From contig DASXZW010000069.1 in the NCBI GenBank assembly GCA_036501665.1, forward strand, positions 62,001-126,000: a stretch of DNA of 64,000 nucleotides, read 5' to 3'. This document shows, in pieces, positions 50,941-58,697 of the stretch. This stretch comes from DATAUD01 sp036501665 (GTDB lineage Bacteria; Verrucomicrobiota; Verrucomicrobiia; Limisphaerales; Palsa-1400). Position numbers and translations under genes: made by a program. Within the stretch, counting starts at the first letter, position 1; every line of letters begins with the position of its first letter. The notes beneath the pieces are model-generated. The model ran no database searches. It was given only the letters and a program-made list of their open reading frames with translations, and was not told the DNA's origin.

Positions 50941-51743
50941 GCACAAACAGCAGTCATCTCGGAAGTGCGATTCCCTCGCCCCGCCCAGCGGGGACAGTGC
51001 TAAGGAGACAATTTCCTGAAAACGTACTGCGCCTTGAACTCTTGAACCCATTTTCCAGCCCAACCCCCTCTCCTCCACACAAGTGTGGAGGAGAGGGACG
51101 GGGAGAGGAGGCTTCTTTATCCATATATGGTCCATGGAAAAGGGAACCCTTCGTCGTCAAAATATTAAGTTGCTGGCAAATCAGCGTTCTCATTCTTATA
51201 TTGACAACAATCACCTCAGGCTGCCGTCGCGAAATGTATTACCAACCGCGCGGCGACCCCTTGAAGAGCAGCGACTTTTTTGCAAACGGCGCAGCGTCGC
51301 GGCCCCTGCCGCCGCACACGATCCCTCAGGAAAATTTCCACGCCAACCTTTCATACGACACCGGCAAAATCGGAACCAATTTCCTCGCGCAAATCCCATT
51401 TCCCGTCACGCGCCAGGTTCTCGAACGTGGACGCGAGCAATTCGACATCTACTGCTCCGTTTGCCACGGGAGAACCGGCCAGGGCAACGGCATCGTCCCA
51501 CAACGCGGATTCCCCGCTCCTCCTTCCTACGACATCCCGCGCCTGCGCGACGCCCAGCCCGGTTACTTTTTCAACGTCATGACACGCGGTTACGGCATGA
51601 TGTTTTCATACGCAAATCGTGTCAATACTGATGATCGCTGGGCCATTGCCGCCTACATCCGGGCGCTTCAACTCAGCCGAAACGCCTCGCTTGCGGACGT
51701 TCCGCCCGACGAACGCGCCAAACTGGAGGCCAAATCTCCATGA
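50937..51743 (+). CDS. actE: Alternative complex III subunit E (monohaem cytochrome c) with repeat-derived N-terminus
   Basis: 268 aa from ATG 50937 (ATGA with actD). The mature cytochrome starts at a signal-like segment KILSCWQISVLILILTTITS followed by GC (Cys96, possible lipobox) and has one haem motif CSVCHGRTGQGNG. The first 70 residues are unusual: SPTPSPPHKCGGEGRGEE is the translation of hairpin repeat C. No other good start lies between the repeat and the signal segment, so the protein seems to carry the insertion in frame or to use a weak internal codon. Confidence 0.85.
   Translation: MSTNSSHLGSAIPSPRPAGTVLRRQFPENVLRLELLNPFSSPTPSPPHKCGGEGRGEEASLSIYGPWKREPFVVKILSCWQISVLILILTTITSGCRREMYYQPRGDPLKSSDFFANGAASRPLPPHTIPQENFHANLSYDTGKIGTNFLAQIPFPVTRQVLERGREQFDIYCSVCHGRTGQGNGIVPQRGFPAPPSYDIPRLRDAQPGYFFNVMTRGYGMMFSYANRVNTDDRWAIAAYIRALQLSRNASLADVPPDERAKLEAKSP
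51064..51112. repeat. Interspersed hairpin repeat, copy C, inside actE
   Basis: CCCCCTCTCCTCCACA, loop CAA, then GTGTGGAGGAGAGGGACGGG. The best palindrome of the three copies; it is in frame within the 5' part of actE. Confidence 0.85.
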
Positions 51744-52906
51744 ACGAAATCCTTCTCTCGCGCATCAATCGAATGCAACGCCTTGCGTGGATCGTTGGAG
51801 GCATCTCAGCGGCGGTTTGCGTCGTCGGCGCCTGCGTAAATCTTCGGCAATTCCTCATCTCCTATTTGTTCGCCTGGTTATTTTGGCTGGGGCTTTCGCT
51901 CGGTTGTCTCTGCGTCGCCATGATTCATCATCTCACCGGCGGACGTTGGGGCGACGTCACCCGCCGTTTTCTCGAGGCCGGCTACCTGACATTGCCGCTG
52001 ATGGCGGTGCTGTTCGTTCCAATTCTCCTCGGCCTGCGCGAACTCTACCCTTGGGCAATTCCCGGCAACGTTGTCAATACTCCCGTTCTCCAGCACCGCG
52101 CCAGTTACTTGAACATTACCGCTTTCATCATTCGGGCCTGTTTCTTTTTCATCGTTTGGATTTCCATGGCAATTTGTCTGCGAAATTGGTCGCGCCGCCA
52201 GGACACGACCGCCGATCTCGCCCCAACTCGTCTCGCTCGCACGCTCAGCGGTCCGGGTGTTGTAATTTACGCGCTCACCGTGACTTTCGCGTGGATCGAT
52301 TGGCTGATGTCGCTGGAACCGGACTGGTACTCGACAATGTTCGCGGTCATCATCTGCGGCGGCCAAATCCTCTCAACGTTTGCCTTCGTTATAATGATAC
52401 TCGCCTGGTTCAAGGATCAGCCGCCGTTTTCTCCCGTCGTTCAATCAGGCCAATTTCACCAACTCGGAAATCTCATGCTCACCTTCGTCATGTTCTGGAC
52501 ATACGTCTGCTTTGGCCAGTTGCTCATTATCTGGAGCGGCAATTTGCCGAAGGAAATCATCTGGTATCTCCATCGCATCGCGGGCCACTGGAAATGGCTG
52601 GCGGAATTTTTGGGGCTCTTCAATTTTCTTCTCCCGTTTTTAATCCTGTTGTTCCGCGCCTCGAAAAAAAATCCCCAGGCCCTCCGCCGTTTGGCCGCAC
52701 TGGTGTTCCTCTGCCAGATTCTTTACGCCTATTGGCTCGTGGAACCCTCATTTTATCAAACCGGCGTTCACCTCCATTGGCTCGATTTCGCCGCGCCTCT
52801 GGCTCTGGGATGCTTTTGGATCGCCATGTTCGCGTCCGCCCTGAAACGCGCCGCCTTCCTCATTCAACACGACCCCCGCATTTCCTACTCTTTCGCCCAT
52901 GCATGA
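51740..52906 (+). CDS. actF: Alternative complex III subunit F (NrfD-like)
   Basis: 388 aa, about ten membrane segments, ATGA overlap. AGYLTLPLMAVLFVPILLGL, YLNITAFIIRACFFFIVWIS, WLMSLEPDWYSTMFAVIICG. Homologous to ActC but shorter. A 438-residue frame in +1 over the same bases is a shadow. Confidence 0.93.
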   Translation: MNEILLSRINRMQRLAWIVGGISAAVCVVGACVNLRQFLISYLFAWLFWLGLSLGCLCVAMIHHLTGGRWGDVTRRFLEAGYLTLPLMAVLFVPILLGLRELYPWAIPGNVVNTPVLQHRASYLNITAFIIRACFFFIVWISMAICLRNWSRRQDTTADLAPTRLARTLSGPGVVIYALTVTFAWIDWLMSLEPDWYSTMFAVIICGGQILSTFAFVIMILAWFKDQPPFSPVVQSGQFHQLGNLMLTFVMFWTYVCFGQLLIIWSGNLPKEIIWYLHRIAGHWKWLAEFLGLFNFLLPFLILLFRASKKNPQALRRLAALVFLCQILYAYWLVEPSFYQTGVHLHWLDFAAPLALGCFWIAMFASALKRAAFLIQHDPRISYSFAHA

Positions 52907-53255
52907 CGACCGCATCAATCTCAACGGAATCCTGATTTTCCTCGGAAGTCTTGTTGTGATGGTGTTGATTTCATACGGCGTGGTGTCCTCCATGACGCGC
53001 AAACTGGAAAATCGCGCAAGCCGGGCCGATCAACAAACCGTCCGCGAAATTCCCCCAACATCCCCATCTCAACCCTATTTCCCCTCCCCTCGCGAACAAC
53101 CCGATCCGCTAATCGACCTCACTTCTCTGCGCGCCCGCGAGGATGCCGAATTGAACAGTTACGGCTGGATAAACAAAACATCCGGCGTCGTGCGCATTCC
53201 AATCGAGCGCGCCATCGACATCCTTGCAGCGCGTGAGGCGAAAGGTAATCCATGA
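52899..53255 (+). CDS. Small membrane protein of the ACIII-oxidase cluster
   Basis: 118 aa; one membrane segment (ILIFLGSLVVMVLISYGVV), Pro-rich linker, and C-terminal LNSYGWINKTSGVVRIPIERAIDILAAR. This Y-G-W ... R-I-P-I pattern is common in proteins encoded between ACIII and SCO genes. Assembly role likely but not shown. Overlaps actF by 8 nt. Confidence 0.65.
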   Translation: MHDDRINLNGILIFLGSLVVMVLISYGVVSSMTRKLENRASRADQQTVREIPPTSPSQPYFPSPREQPDPLIDLTSLRAREDAELNSYGWINKTSGVVRIPIERAIDILAAREAKGNP

Positions 53256-54040
53256 GAATCGCCGTTTTCCTATGTTTGACTCTCCTTGCGCGCCTCTCCT
53301 TTGCTCAAGGCATCTCGGACGATGCCCTAAAAAAAATCCAATTCGACCAAAAACTCGGCGATTCTATTTCCCTTGACCTGCCGTTTCGCGACGAGCAAGG
53401 CAAACCAGTTCTCCTCCGCAATTATTTTGACAAACGGCCTGTAATTCTCGTCCTCGGCTACTACGGATGCCCAATGCTCTGCACGCTCGTCCTGAACGGC
53501 ATGATCAGCGGTTTGCAGGACGTCAAACTACAAATGGGCCGCGATTACGAAGTGATAAATGTCAGCATTGATCCCCACGAAACTCCCGCGCTCGCCGCCG
53601 CAAAAAAACAAACATACGTCACCAGATTTGGCCAGCCAAACGCCGCCGCCGGCTGGCATTTCCTGACCGGCAATGAGCCGGCGATCCGAAAACTCGCCAA
53701 CGAAGTTGGGTTCAACTACGCCTACGACCCCACCTCCCTTCAATACGCCCACCCCAGCGGCCTCGTAATTCTGACCCCGTCTGGAAAAATTTCCCATTAC
53801 TTGTCCGGAGTGGTTTTCTCCAACCCGGACCTGACGAGCGCTTTGACTGACGCCTCCAATGCAAAAGTCGGCTCGCCCATCGAGCAATTGTATCTGCTCT
53901 GCTTCCACTACAGCCCTTTCTCGGGAAAATACAGTAAATTGATATTGACGGTAGTGCGCGGAATTTCCCTCTGCGTTCTTTTCACGTTGATCGGTTATGT
54001 CGTCATTGCGAGGCGGAGGGTGAAATTCACGAGAGGTTGA
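53252..54040 (+). CDS. SCO1/SenC copper chaperone
   Basis: 262 aa. Signal peptide then thioredoxin-like fold with the copper-binding CPMLC (C73, C77) and a later His (YAHPSG). C-terminal membrane segment GISLCVLFTLIGYVVI. Delivers copper to the CuA site of the next gene's product. ATGA overlap. Confidence 0.93.
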   Translation: MRIAVFLCLTLLARLSFAQGISDDALKKIQFDQKLGDSISLDLPFRDEQGKPVLLRNYFDKRPVILVLGYYGCPMLCTLVLNGMISGLQDVKLQMGRDYEVINVSIDPHETPALAAAKKQTYVTRFGQPNAAAGWHFLTGNEPAIRKLANEVGFNYAYDPTSLQYAHPSGLVILTPSGKISHYLSGVVFSNPDLTSALTDASNAKVGSPIEQLYLLCFHYSPFSGKYSKLILTVVRGISLCVLFTLIGYVVIARRRVKFTRG

Positions 54041-54993
54041 CCATGCCGGGCTTTCTTTTTCCAAACGCAGCGACCGAACATGCCCGCAATGTCGATTGGC
54101 TCTTCCTCTGCCTGATCCTCATCAGCGCATTTTACCTCGCGGTGATTTTTGGCCCGATGGCCTTTTTCATTTTCAAATTCCGCCGCGGCAAAAAGGCCGA
54201 TCGCCGCCCGATTCGCATCAAAACCTGGAAAATCGAAATCATTTGGACCGTCATTCCATTCTTCATGATGATGGGCATTTTCGCATGGGCTGCCGATTTG
54301 TATTATCAAGTCGAACGCCCTCCCGCCAATGCCCTGGAAGCCTTCGTCGTCGGCAAACAATGGATGTGGAAAATCGAACACGCCGAGGGCAACCGCGAAA
54401 TCAACGAGCTTCACATCCCGCTCGGCCGATCTATCAAACTAACAATGACCTCCGAGGATGTCATTCACAGCTTTTTCATTCCCGCATTTCGAGTGAAACA
54501 AGATGTCGTTCCTGGTCGATACGTGACAGAATGGTTCCACCCGACCAAGGTTGGGACCTATCACCTTTTCTGCGCTGAATATTGCGGCGCCAATCATTCC
54601 GAGATGGGAGGCGGCATCATCGTGATGAAGCCCGAAGACTACGCTGCATGGCTGAGCGCGGGCGCGCCGCGAGACAGTCTTGCGGCTTCCGGCGAACAAT
54701 CCTTTCGCAACTTGGGTTGCAGCGGTTGCCACATGGGAAATTCAGTGATTCACGCGCCGCGCCTCGAAGGAGTTTACGGCGGCCCGGTGCCGCTTGTTAC
54801 AGGGCAGATCGTCACCGCCGACGACCAATACATTCGCGATTCGATACTCCTGCCTGCCTCGCAAATCGCCGCCGGTTACAGCAACGCGATGCCAACCTTT
54901 CAAGGCCGTGTCTCCGAGGAGCAACTGGTCGGTCTCATCGCGTATATCCGAAGCCTCGCCAACAAAAATCCTCCCGATAACACAATCCCATGA
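54037..54993 (+). CDS. coxB: Cytochrome c oxidase subunit II with fused cytochrome c (caa3 type)
   Basis: 318 aa. Two membrane segments, CuA domain with H142, C177, C181, H185, M188 (CAEYCGANHSEM), and a C-terminal haem domain with CSGCH (226-230). The fused haem lets it accept electrons directly from ACIII cytochromes. Confidence 0.96.
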   Translation: MTMPGFLFPNAATEHARNVDWLFLCLILISAFYLAVIFGPMAFFIFKFRRGKKADRRPIRIKTWKIEIIWTVIPFFMMMGIFAWAADLYYQVERPPANALEAFVVGKQWMWKIEHAEGNREINELHIPLGRSIKLTMTSEDVIHSFFIPAFRVKQDVVPGRYVTEWFHPTKVGTYHLFCAEYCGANHSEMGGGIIVMKPEDYAAWLSAGAPRDSLAASGEQSFRNLGCSGCHMGNSVIHAPRLEGVYGGPVPLVTGQIVTADDQYIRDSILLPASQIAAGYSNAMPTFQGRVSEEQLVGLIAYIRSLANKNPPDNTIP

Positions 54994-56621
54994 GCGCCAT
55001 CACAATATCCGATACAGAATCCCCGCCTGCCGAAGAAAATTATCTTTCCGCCGGTCACACCGTGCGCTCATGGCTGCTGACAACCGATCATAAGCGCATC
55101 GGAATCCTTTATCTTCTGTCAATTCTGATTTTTTTCGCGGTCGCCGCAGTCGCCGCCGGTCTGATGCGAATGGAACTCTTACGCCCACACGGCTGGTTCA
55201 TTCTCAATGAAACCTACAACAAACTCTTCACGCTCCACGGCGTCCTGATGGTCTGGTTTTTCCTCATCCCGTCGATTCCCGCTGTCCTCGGAAATTTCGT
55301 CATTCCAATGATGATCGGCGCGCGCGACGTCGCTTTTCCAAAACTAAATCTGCTCAGTTGGTATTTATTCATGGTGGGCGGCGCGTGCGTCCTTTACTCG
55401 ATCATCGTTGGCGGCGTCGATACCGGCTGGACCTTTTACACGCCCTTCAGCAGCACCTACTCAAACACCCACGTCATTTTGATGGCGGCGGGAATTTTCA
55501 TCGCCGGCTTCGGCTCAATCCTTACCGGCCTAAACTTCATCGTCACGATTCACACCATGCGAATGCCCGGCATGACCTGGTTCCGAATGCCCCTGTTCCT
55601 TTGGTCGCTATACTCGACAAGCCTGATCCTGATTCTTGCGACCCCCGTGCTCGCGATCACTCTGGCTCTCATGGCCCTCGAAAGAATCTGGCACATCGGC
55701 ATCTTCGATCCCAAACTCGGCGGCGATCCAATTTTGTTCCAGCACCTCTTTTGGTTCTATTCGCACCCCGCAGTTTACATCATGATTTTGCCTGGAATGG
55801 GCGTCGTCAGCGAAGTCATAAGCTGCTTCTCACGCAAGGAAATCTTCGGGTACCATTGGGTTGCTTTCGCGAGCGTCGCCATTGCCGTCCTTGGATTTCT
55901 CGTCTGGGGCCATCACATGTTCGTCAGCAGCCAATCAATTTACGCGGGCATGATTTTCTCGGTGCTCAGCTTCATGGTCTCTATTCCGTCGGCAATCAAA
56001 GTATTCAATTGGACAGCGACCCTCTATCGCGGCTCCATCTCGCTCCAGACACCGATGCTCTACGCGCTGGCGTTCATTGGATTATTTACAATCGGCGGAC
56101 TGACCGGCCTCTTCCTCGCGGCGCTCGCCGTCGATGTGCATTTGACAGACACCTATTTTGTCGTGGCCCACTTTCACTACATTATGGTCGGCGGAATGGT
56201 CACAGGCTTCATGGCCGGCCTGCATTTCTGGTGGCCAAAAATGACCGGCCGCCTTTACCCGGAAAAACCGGCGCAACTCGCCGCGCTGATCATTTTCATC
56301 GGATTCAACCTCACGTTTTTCCCGCAATTCATCATGGGCTATCTCGGCATGCCGCGCCGCTACCACAACTACGCGCCGGAATTCCAAATCTACCATATCC
56401 TCTCCACCGCCGGCGCTTCGATTCTTGGAGTCGGTTATCTAATGCCGGTAATTTACCTCATCTGGTCATTGCGTTACGGCAAAATCGCCGGGCCAAACCC
56501 CTGGCGCGCCTGCGGATTGGAATGGGAAACTTCGTCCCCGCCTCCCGTCCACAATTTCGACCAGCCTCCCGCATTGCCTGTCAAACCTTACGATTATGAC
56601 ACGGAGGCCGATTATGGCTGA
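54990..56621 (+). CDS. coxA: Cytochrome c oxidase subunit I, A2-type
   Basis: 543 aa, about twelve membrane segments. Haem-copper ligands in FWFYSHPAVYIMILPG (His-Tyr crosslink), HHMF, and FHYIMVGG. The helix VI motif is YSHPAVY instead of GHPEVY: the D-channel Glu is missing and a Tyr-Ser pair is present, which defines the A2 subfamily found in caa3 enzymes such as that of Rhodothermus. ATGA overlap with coxB. Confidence 0.96.
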   Translation: MSAITISDTESPPAEENYLSAGHTVRSWLLTTDHKRIGILYLLSILIFFAVAAVAAGLMRMELLRPHGWFILNETYNKLFTLHGVLMVWFFLIPSIPAVLGNFVIPMMIGARDVAFPKLNLLSWYLFMVGGACVLYSIIVGGVDTGWTFYTPFSSTYSNTHVILMAAGIFIAGFGSILTGLNFIVTIHTMRMPGMTWFRMPLFLWSLYSTSLILILATPVLAITLALMALERIWHIGIFDPKLGGDPILFQHLFWFYSHPAVYIMILPGMGVVSEVISCFSRKEIFGYHWVAFASVAIAVLGFLVWGHHMFVSSQSIYAGMIFSVLSFMVSIPSAIKVFNWTATLYRGSISLQTPMLYALAFIGLFTIGGLTGLFLAALAVDVHLTDTYFVVAHFHYIMVGGMVTGFMAGLHFWWPKMTGRLYPEKPAQLAALIIFIGFNLTFFPQFIMGYLGMPRRYHNYAPEFQIYHILSTAGASILGVGYLMPVIYLIWSLRYGKIAGPNPWRACGLEWETSSPPPVHNFDQPPALPVKPYDYDTEADYG

Positions 56622-57255
56622 AGTTCAACCATCGCTGCGGGAACAATTCGATTCACCGGCTCAGCAACGCGAAGCCTCGCGCCTCGGAATCTGGGCGTTC
56701 CTGGCGACGGAGGTCATGTTCTTCGGCGGCCTCTTCGTCGGGTACATTGTGTATCGTCACTCGTTTCCGCACGCCTTTGCCGCCGCGAGCAGGCACACCA
56801 ATCTCCTCTACGGCACGCTCAACACCGCGATTCTCCTGACGAGCAGCCTCACGATGGCCCTGGCCGTTCATGCCGGCGAACATGGCGCGCGAAAACAGAT
56901 CGTCAAAAATCTCCTATTGACAATCCTCCTGGCCGCCGCGTTCCTCGTTGTCAAAGGTTTTGAATACTCGGAAGACATCCACGAACACCTCGTTCCCGGC
57001 CCCTCATTTTTCGCCGGTGGCGACCCTCGCCAGGAACTGTTCTTCTACTTCTATTGGGCCATGACCGGCCTCCACGCATTGCACGTCATCATCGGCATCG
57101 GCATTTTGTCAACAATCGCCTCCCTTGCCGCACGCGGACGTTACAACGCCGCGTATTACACGCCGCTGGAAGTCGCCGGCCTCTACTGGCATTTCGTGGA
57201 CATCGTTTGGATATACCTTTTCCCCCTGCTCTATTTGATTGGCCGCCACTTATGA
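56614..57255 (+). CDS. coxC: Cytochrome c oxidase subunit III
   Basis: About 213 aa from ATG 56614, overlapping coxA by 8 nt. Motifs LGIWAFLATEVMFFGGLFVG, YWAMTGLHALHVIIGIG and WHFVDIVWIYLFPLLYL with the conserved lipid-binding Glu/His. Confidence 0.95.
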   Translation: MAEVQPSLREQFDSPAQQREASRLGIWAFLATEVMFFGGLFVGYIVYRHSFPHAFAAASRHTNLLYGTLNTAILLTSSLTMALAVHAGEHGARKQIVKNLLLTILLAAAFLVVKGFEYSEDIHEHLVPGPSFFAGGDPRQELFFYFYWAMTGLHALHVIIGIGILSTIASLAARGRYNAAYYTPLEVAGLYWHFVDIVWIYLFPLLYLIGRHL

Positions 57256-57596
57256 ACGCCAGCGCCACATCCCAAAAATCGCTCTGGAAAGTCTGGGCCG
57301 CCCTCCTCACGCTGCTGGCCCTCACATGGCTGGCGGCTCGATTCAACCTTGGCCTTTGGAACACCGTCATCGCGTTGGTCATTTCCGGGATGAAAATGAC
57401 CCTCGTCATCCTCTTCTTCATGCAAGTCCGTTACAGTTCCCGCTTGATCTGGATTTTTGCCTGCGCCGGTTTTATTTGGTGGATGATTTTTGTATCTTTG
57501 GCAATGACAGACTATCTTACTCGCCGTGAAGTCGTCCCTTATCAACGCCAGTCGCCGAACACTCCGGCTCAAGGCGCTCCCGCGCGGCGCGAATGA
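57252..57596 (+). CDS. Cytochrome c oxidase subunit IV (caa3 type)
   Basis: 114 aa, three membrane helices (WAALLTLLALTWLAARFNLG, IALVISGMKMTLVILFFMQV, WIFACAGFIWWMIFVSLAM). The GMKMTLVILFFMQV segment is the prokaryotic subunit IV signature. ATGA overlap with coxC. Confidence 0.88.
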   Translation: MNASATSQKSLWKVWAALLTLLALTWLAARFNLGLWNTVIALVISGMKMTLVILFFMQVRYSSRLIWIFACAGFIWWMIFVSLAMTDYLTRREVVPYQRQSPNTPAQGAPARRE

Positions 57597-57602
57597 ACTC
57601 CC

Positions 57603-58370
57603 ATGAACCTGAAAAATAAAGTAGCCATCGTCACAGGCGGCAACAGCGGCATTGGCAAGGCCATCGTCCTCGAACTCGCCCGCGAAGGCGCAAACATCAT
57701 CATTGATTACGTCTCTCACCCGAAGGCCACCGAAGCCCTGGAACAGGAAGTTCGCGACCTCGGTGACCGCGTGATCGGCGTTCGAGCGGATGTCAGCAAA
57801 GTCCGTCAATTGCAAAAACTCTTCGCTTCATGTCTCAAAGAGTTTGGCCGCGTGGACATTCTGGTCAACAACGCCGGAATCGAAACGCGAAGCTCTCTCG
57901 TTGACACCACCGAATCGCAATACGACAACGTCCTCGCCATCAATCTAAAAAGCGCCTTCTTTGCCACTCAATTTGCCGCCAAACAAATGATCAAACAAGG
58001 AGGCGGCGGACGCATCATCAACATCAGTTCCGTCCACGAAGACTGGCCGATGCCTGGAAACACGCCGTATTGCCTGTCAAAAGGAGGAATGAGAATGCTC
58101 ACGCGCACCGCCGGCGTCGAGCTTGCGCCCCACGGAATTCTTGTTGTCGGCATCGGCCCCGGAGCAATCGAAACTCCCATCAACCAATCCACCATGCGCA
58201 ATCCGTCGTTGCTAAAAAAGCTGAACAGTGCGATCCCGCTGGCCCGCATGGGCAAGCCCGCGGAAATCGCCAAAATCGTCGCATTCCTCGCAGGCGATGG
58301 CGCCAGTTACATAACCGGCACAACCATCTTCGCCGACGGCGGAATCATGCAAAGCAGTCCCGGCCTTTAG
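57603..58370 (+). CDS. SDR-family oxidoreductase (glucose 1-dehydrogenase-like)
   Basis: 255 aa. NAD-binding TGGNSGIG, NNAG, catalytic Ser (INISSVHED), Tyr-x-x-x-Lys (YCLSKGG) and C-terminal FADGGI. Close to glucose/ribitol dehydrogenase-like SDRs. Six nt after the oxidase genes, so possibly in the same transcript. The TAG stop (58368-58370) lies at the junction with the palindromic element that follows. Confidence 0.9.
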   Translation: MNLKNKVAIVTGGNSGIGKAIVLELAREGANIIIDYVSHPKATEALEQEVRDLGDRVIGVRADVSKVRQLQKLFASCLKEFGRVDILVNNAGIETRSSLVDTTESQYDNVLAINLKSAFFATQFAAKQMIKQGGGGRIINISSVHEDWPMPGNTPYCLSKGGMRMLTRTAGVELAPHGILVVGIGPGAIETPINQSTMRNPSLLKKLNSAIPLARMGKPAEIAKIVAFLAGDGASYITGTTIFADGGIMQSSPGL

Positions 58371-58592
58371 AGCAGTTTAACTTAAGCTGTAGCCGCCGGA
58401 GTAGGACGGTCTTCGGGGAGCGCGGTCGTCTCGACCGCCGCGTCTGGCGTCTCGCCAGACGCTCTTGTCGAACATTTTATACGCCGCGTAGCCCTGGATT
58501 GTTCCGTCGGCGAGACGCCGACGGATGCGACCGAGACGGTCGCGCTCCCTGCAGCGCCAAATTTGTGGTTACAGTTTTACTTAAACCGCTCT
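58369..58592. mobile_element. MITE-like palindromic element (about 224 bp)
   Basis: Imperfect terminal inverted repeats: AGAGCAGTTTAACTTAAGC at the left, AGAGCGGTTTAAGTAAAAC read inward from the right; about 18 of 23 bases match. TA dinucleotides flank both ends, as for mariner/IS630 elements. Inside are nested palindromes: GTCTGGCG/CGCCAGAC, CCGTCGGCG/CGCCGACGG, and GGGAGCGC/GCGCTCCC. No coding region. It shares its core with the repeat at 1913-1959. With the terminator at 58620, it accounts for all of the 327-bp gap between genes. Confidence 0.7.
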
Positions 58593-58619
58593 AATCGACA
58601 TTCGTTCGTTCCGAAAAAA

Positions 58620-58646
58620 GGGGCCGGGAACTCAATCCCAGGCCCC
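58620..58646 (-). terminator. Rho-independent terminator of the LamG gene
   Basis: Read on the minus strand: GGGGCCTGGG, loop, CCCGGCCCC, then TTTTTT (58619-58614). Strong stem and U-run, 50 nt past the LamG stop. Confidence 0.85.
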
Positions 58647-58697
58647 AATGTAAACTTCGCTCTATTTAGCGCGCATCAATGAGAATGCGCGCCTCGC

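Noticed and set aside
51619..52935. 438-residue frame over actF
   Set aside because: Same-strand shadow; the actF frame has membrane segments and ATGA overlaps on both sides.
55358..56599. 413-residue frame over coxA
   Set aside because: Same-strand shadow of subunit I; Arg/His-rich and motif-free.
58431..58550. CRISPR-like array
   Set aside because: The palindromes differ from each other and there are no regular spacers; it is a folded MITE-like element.
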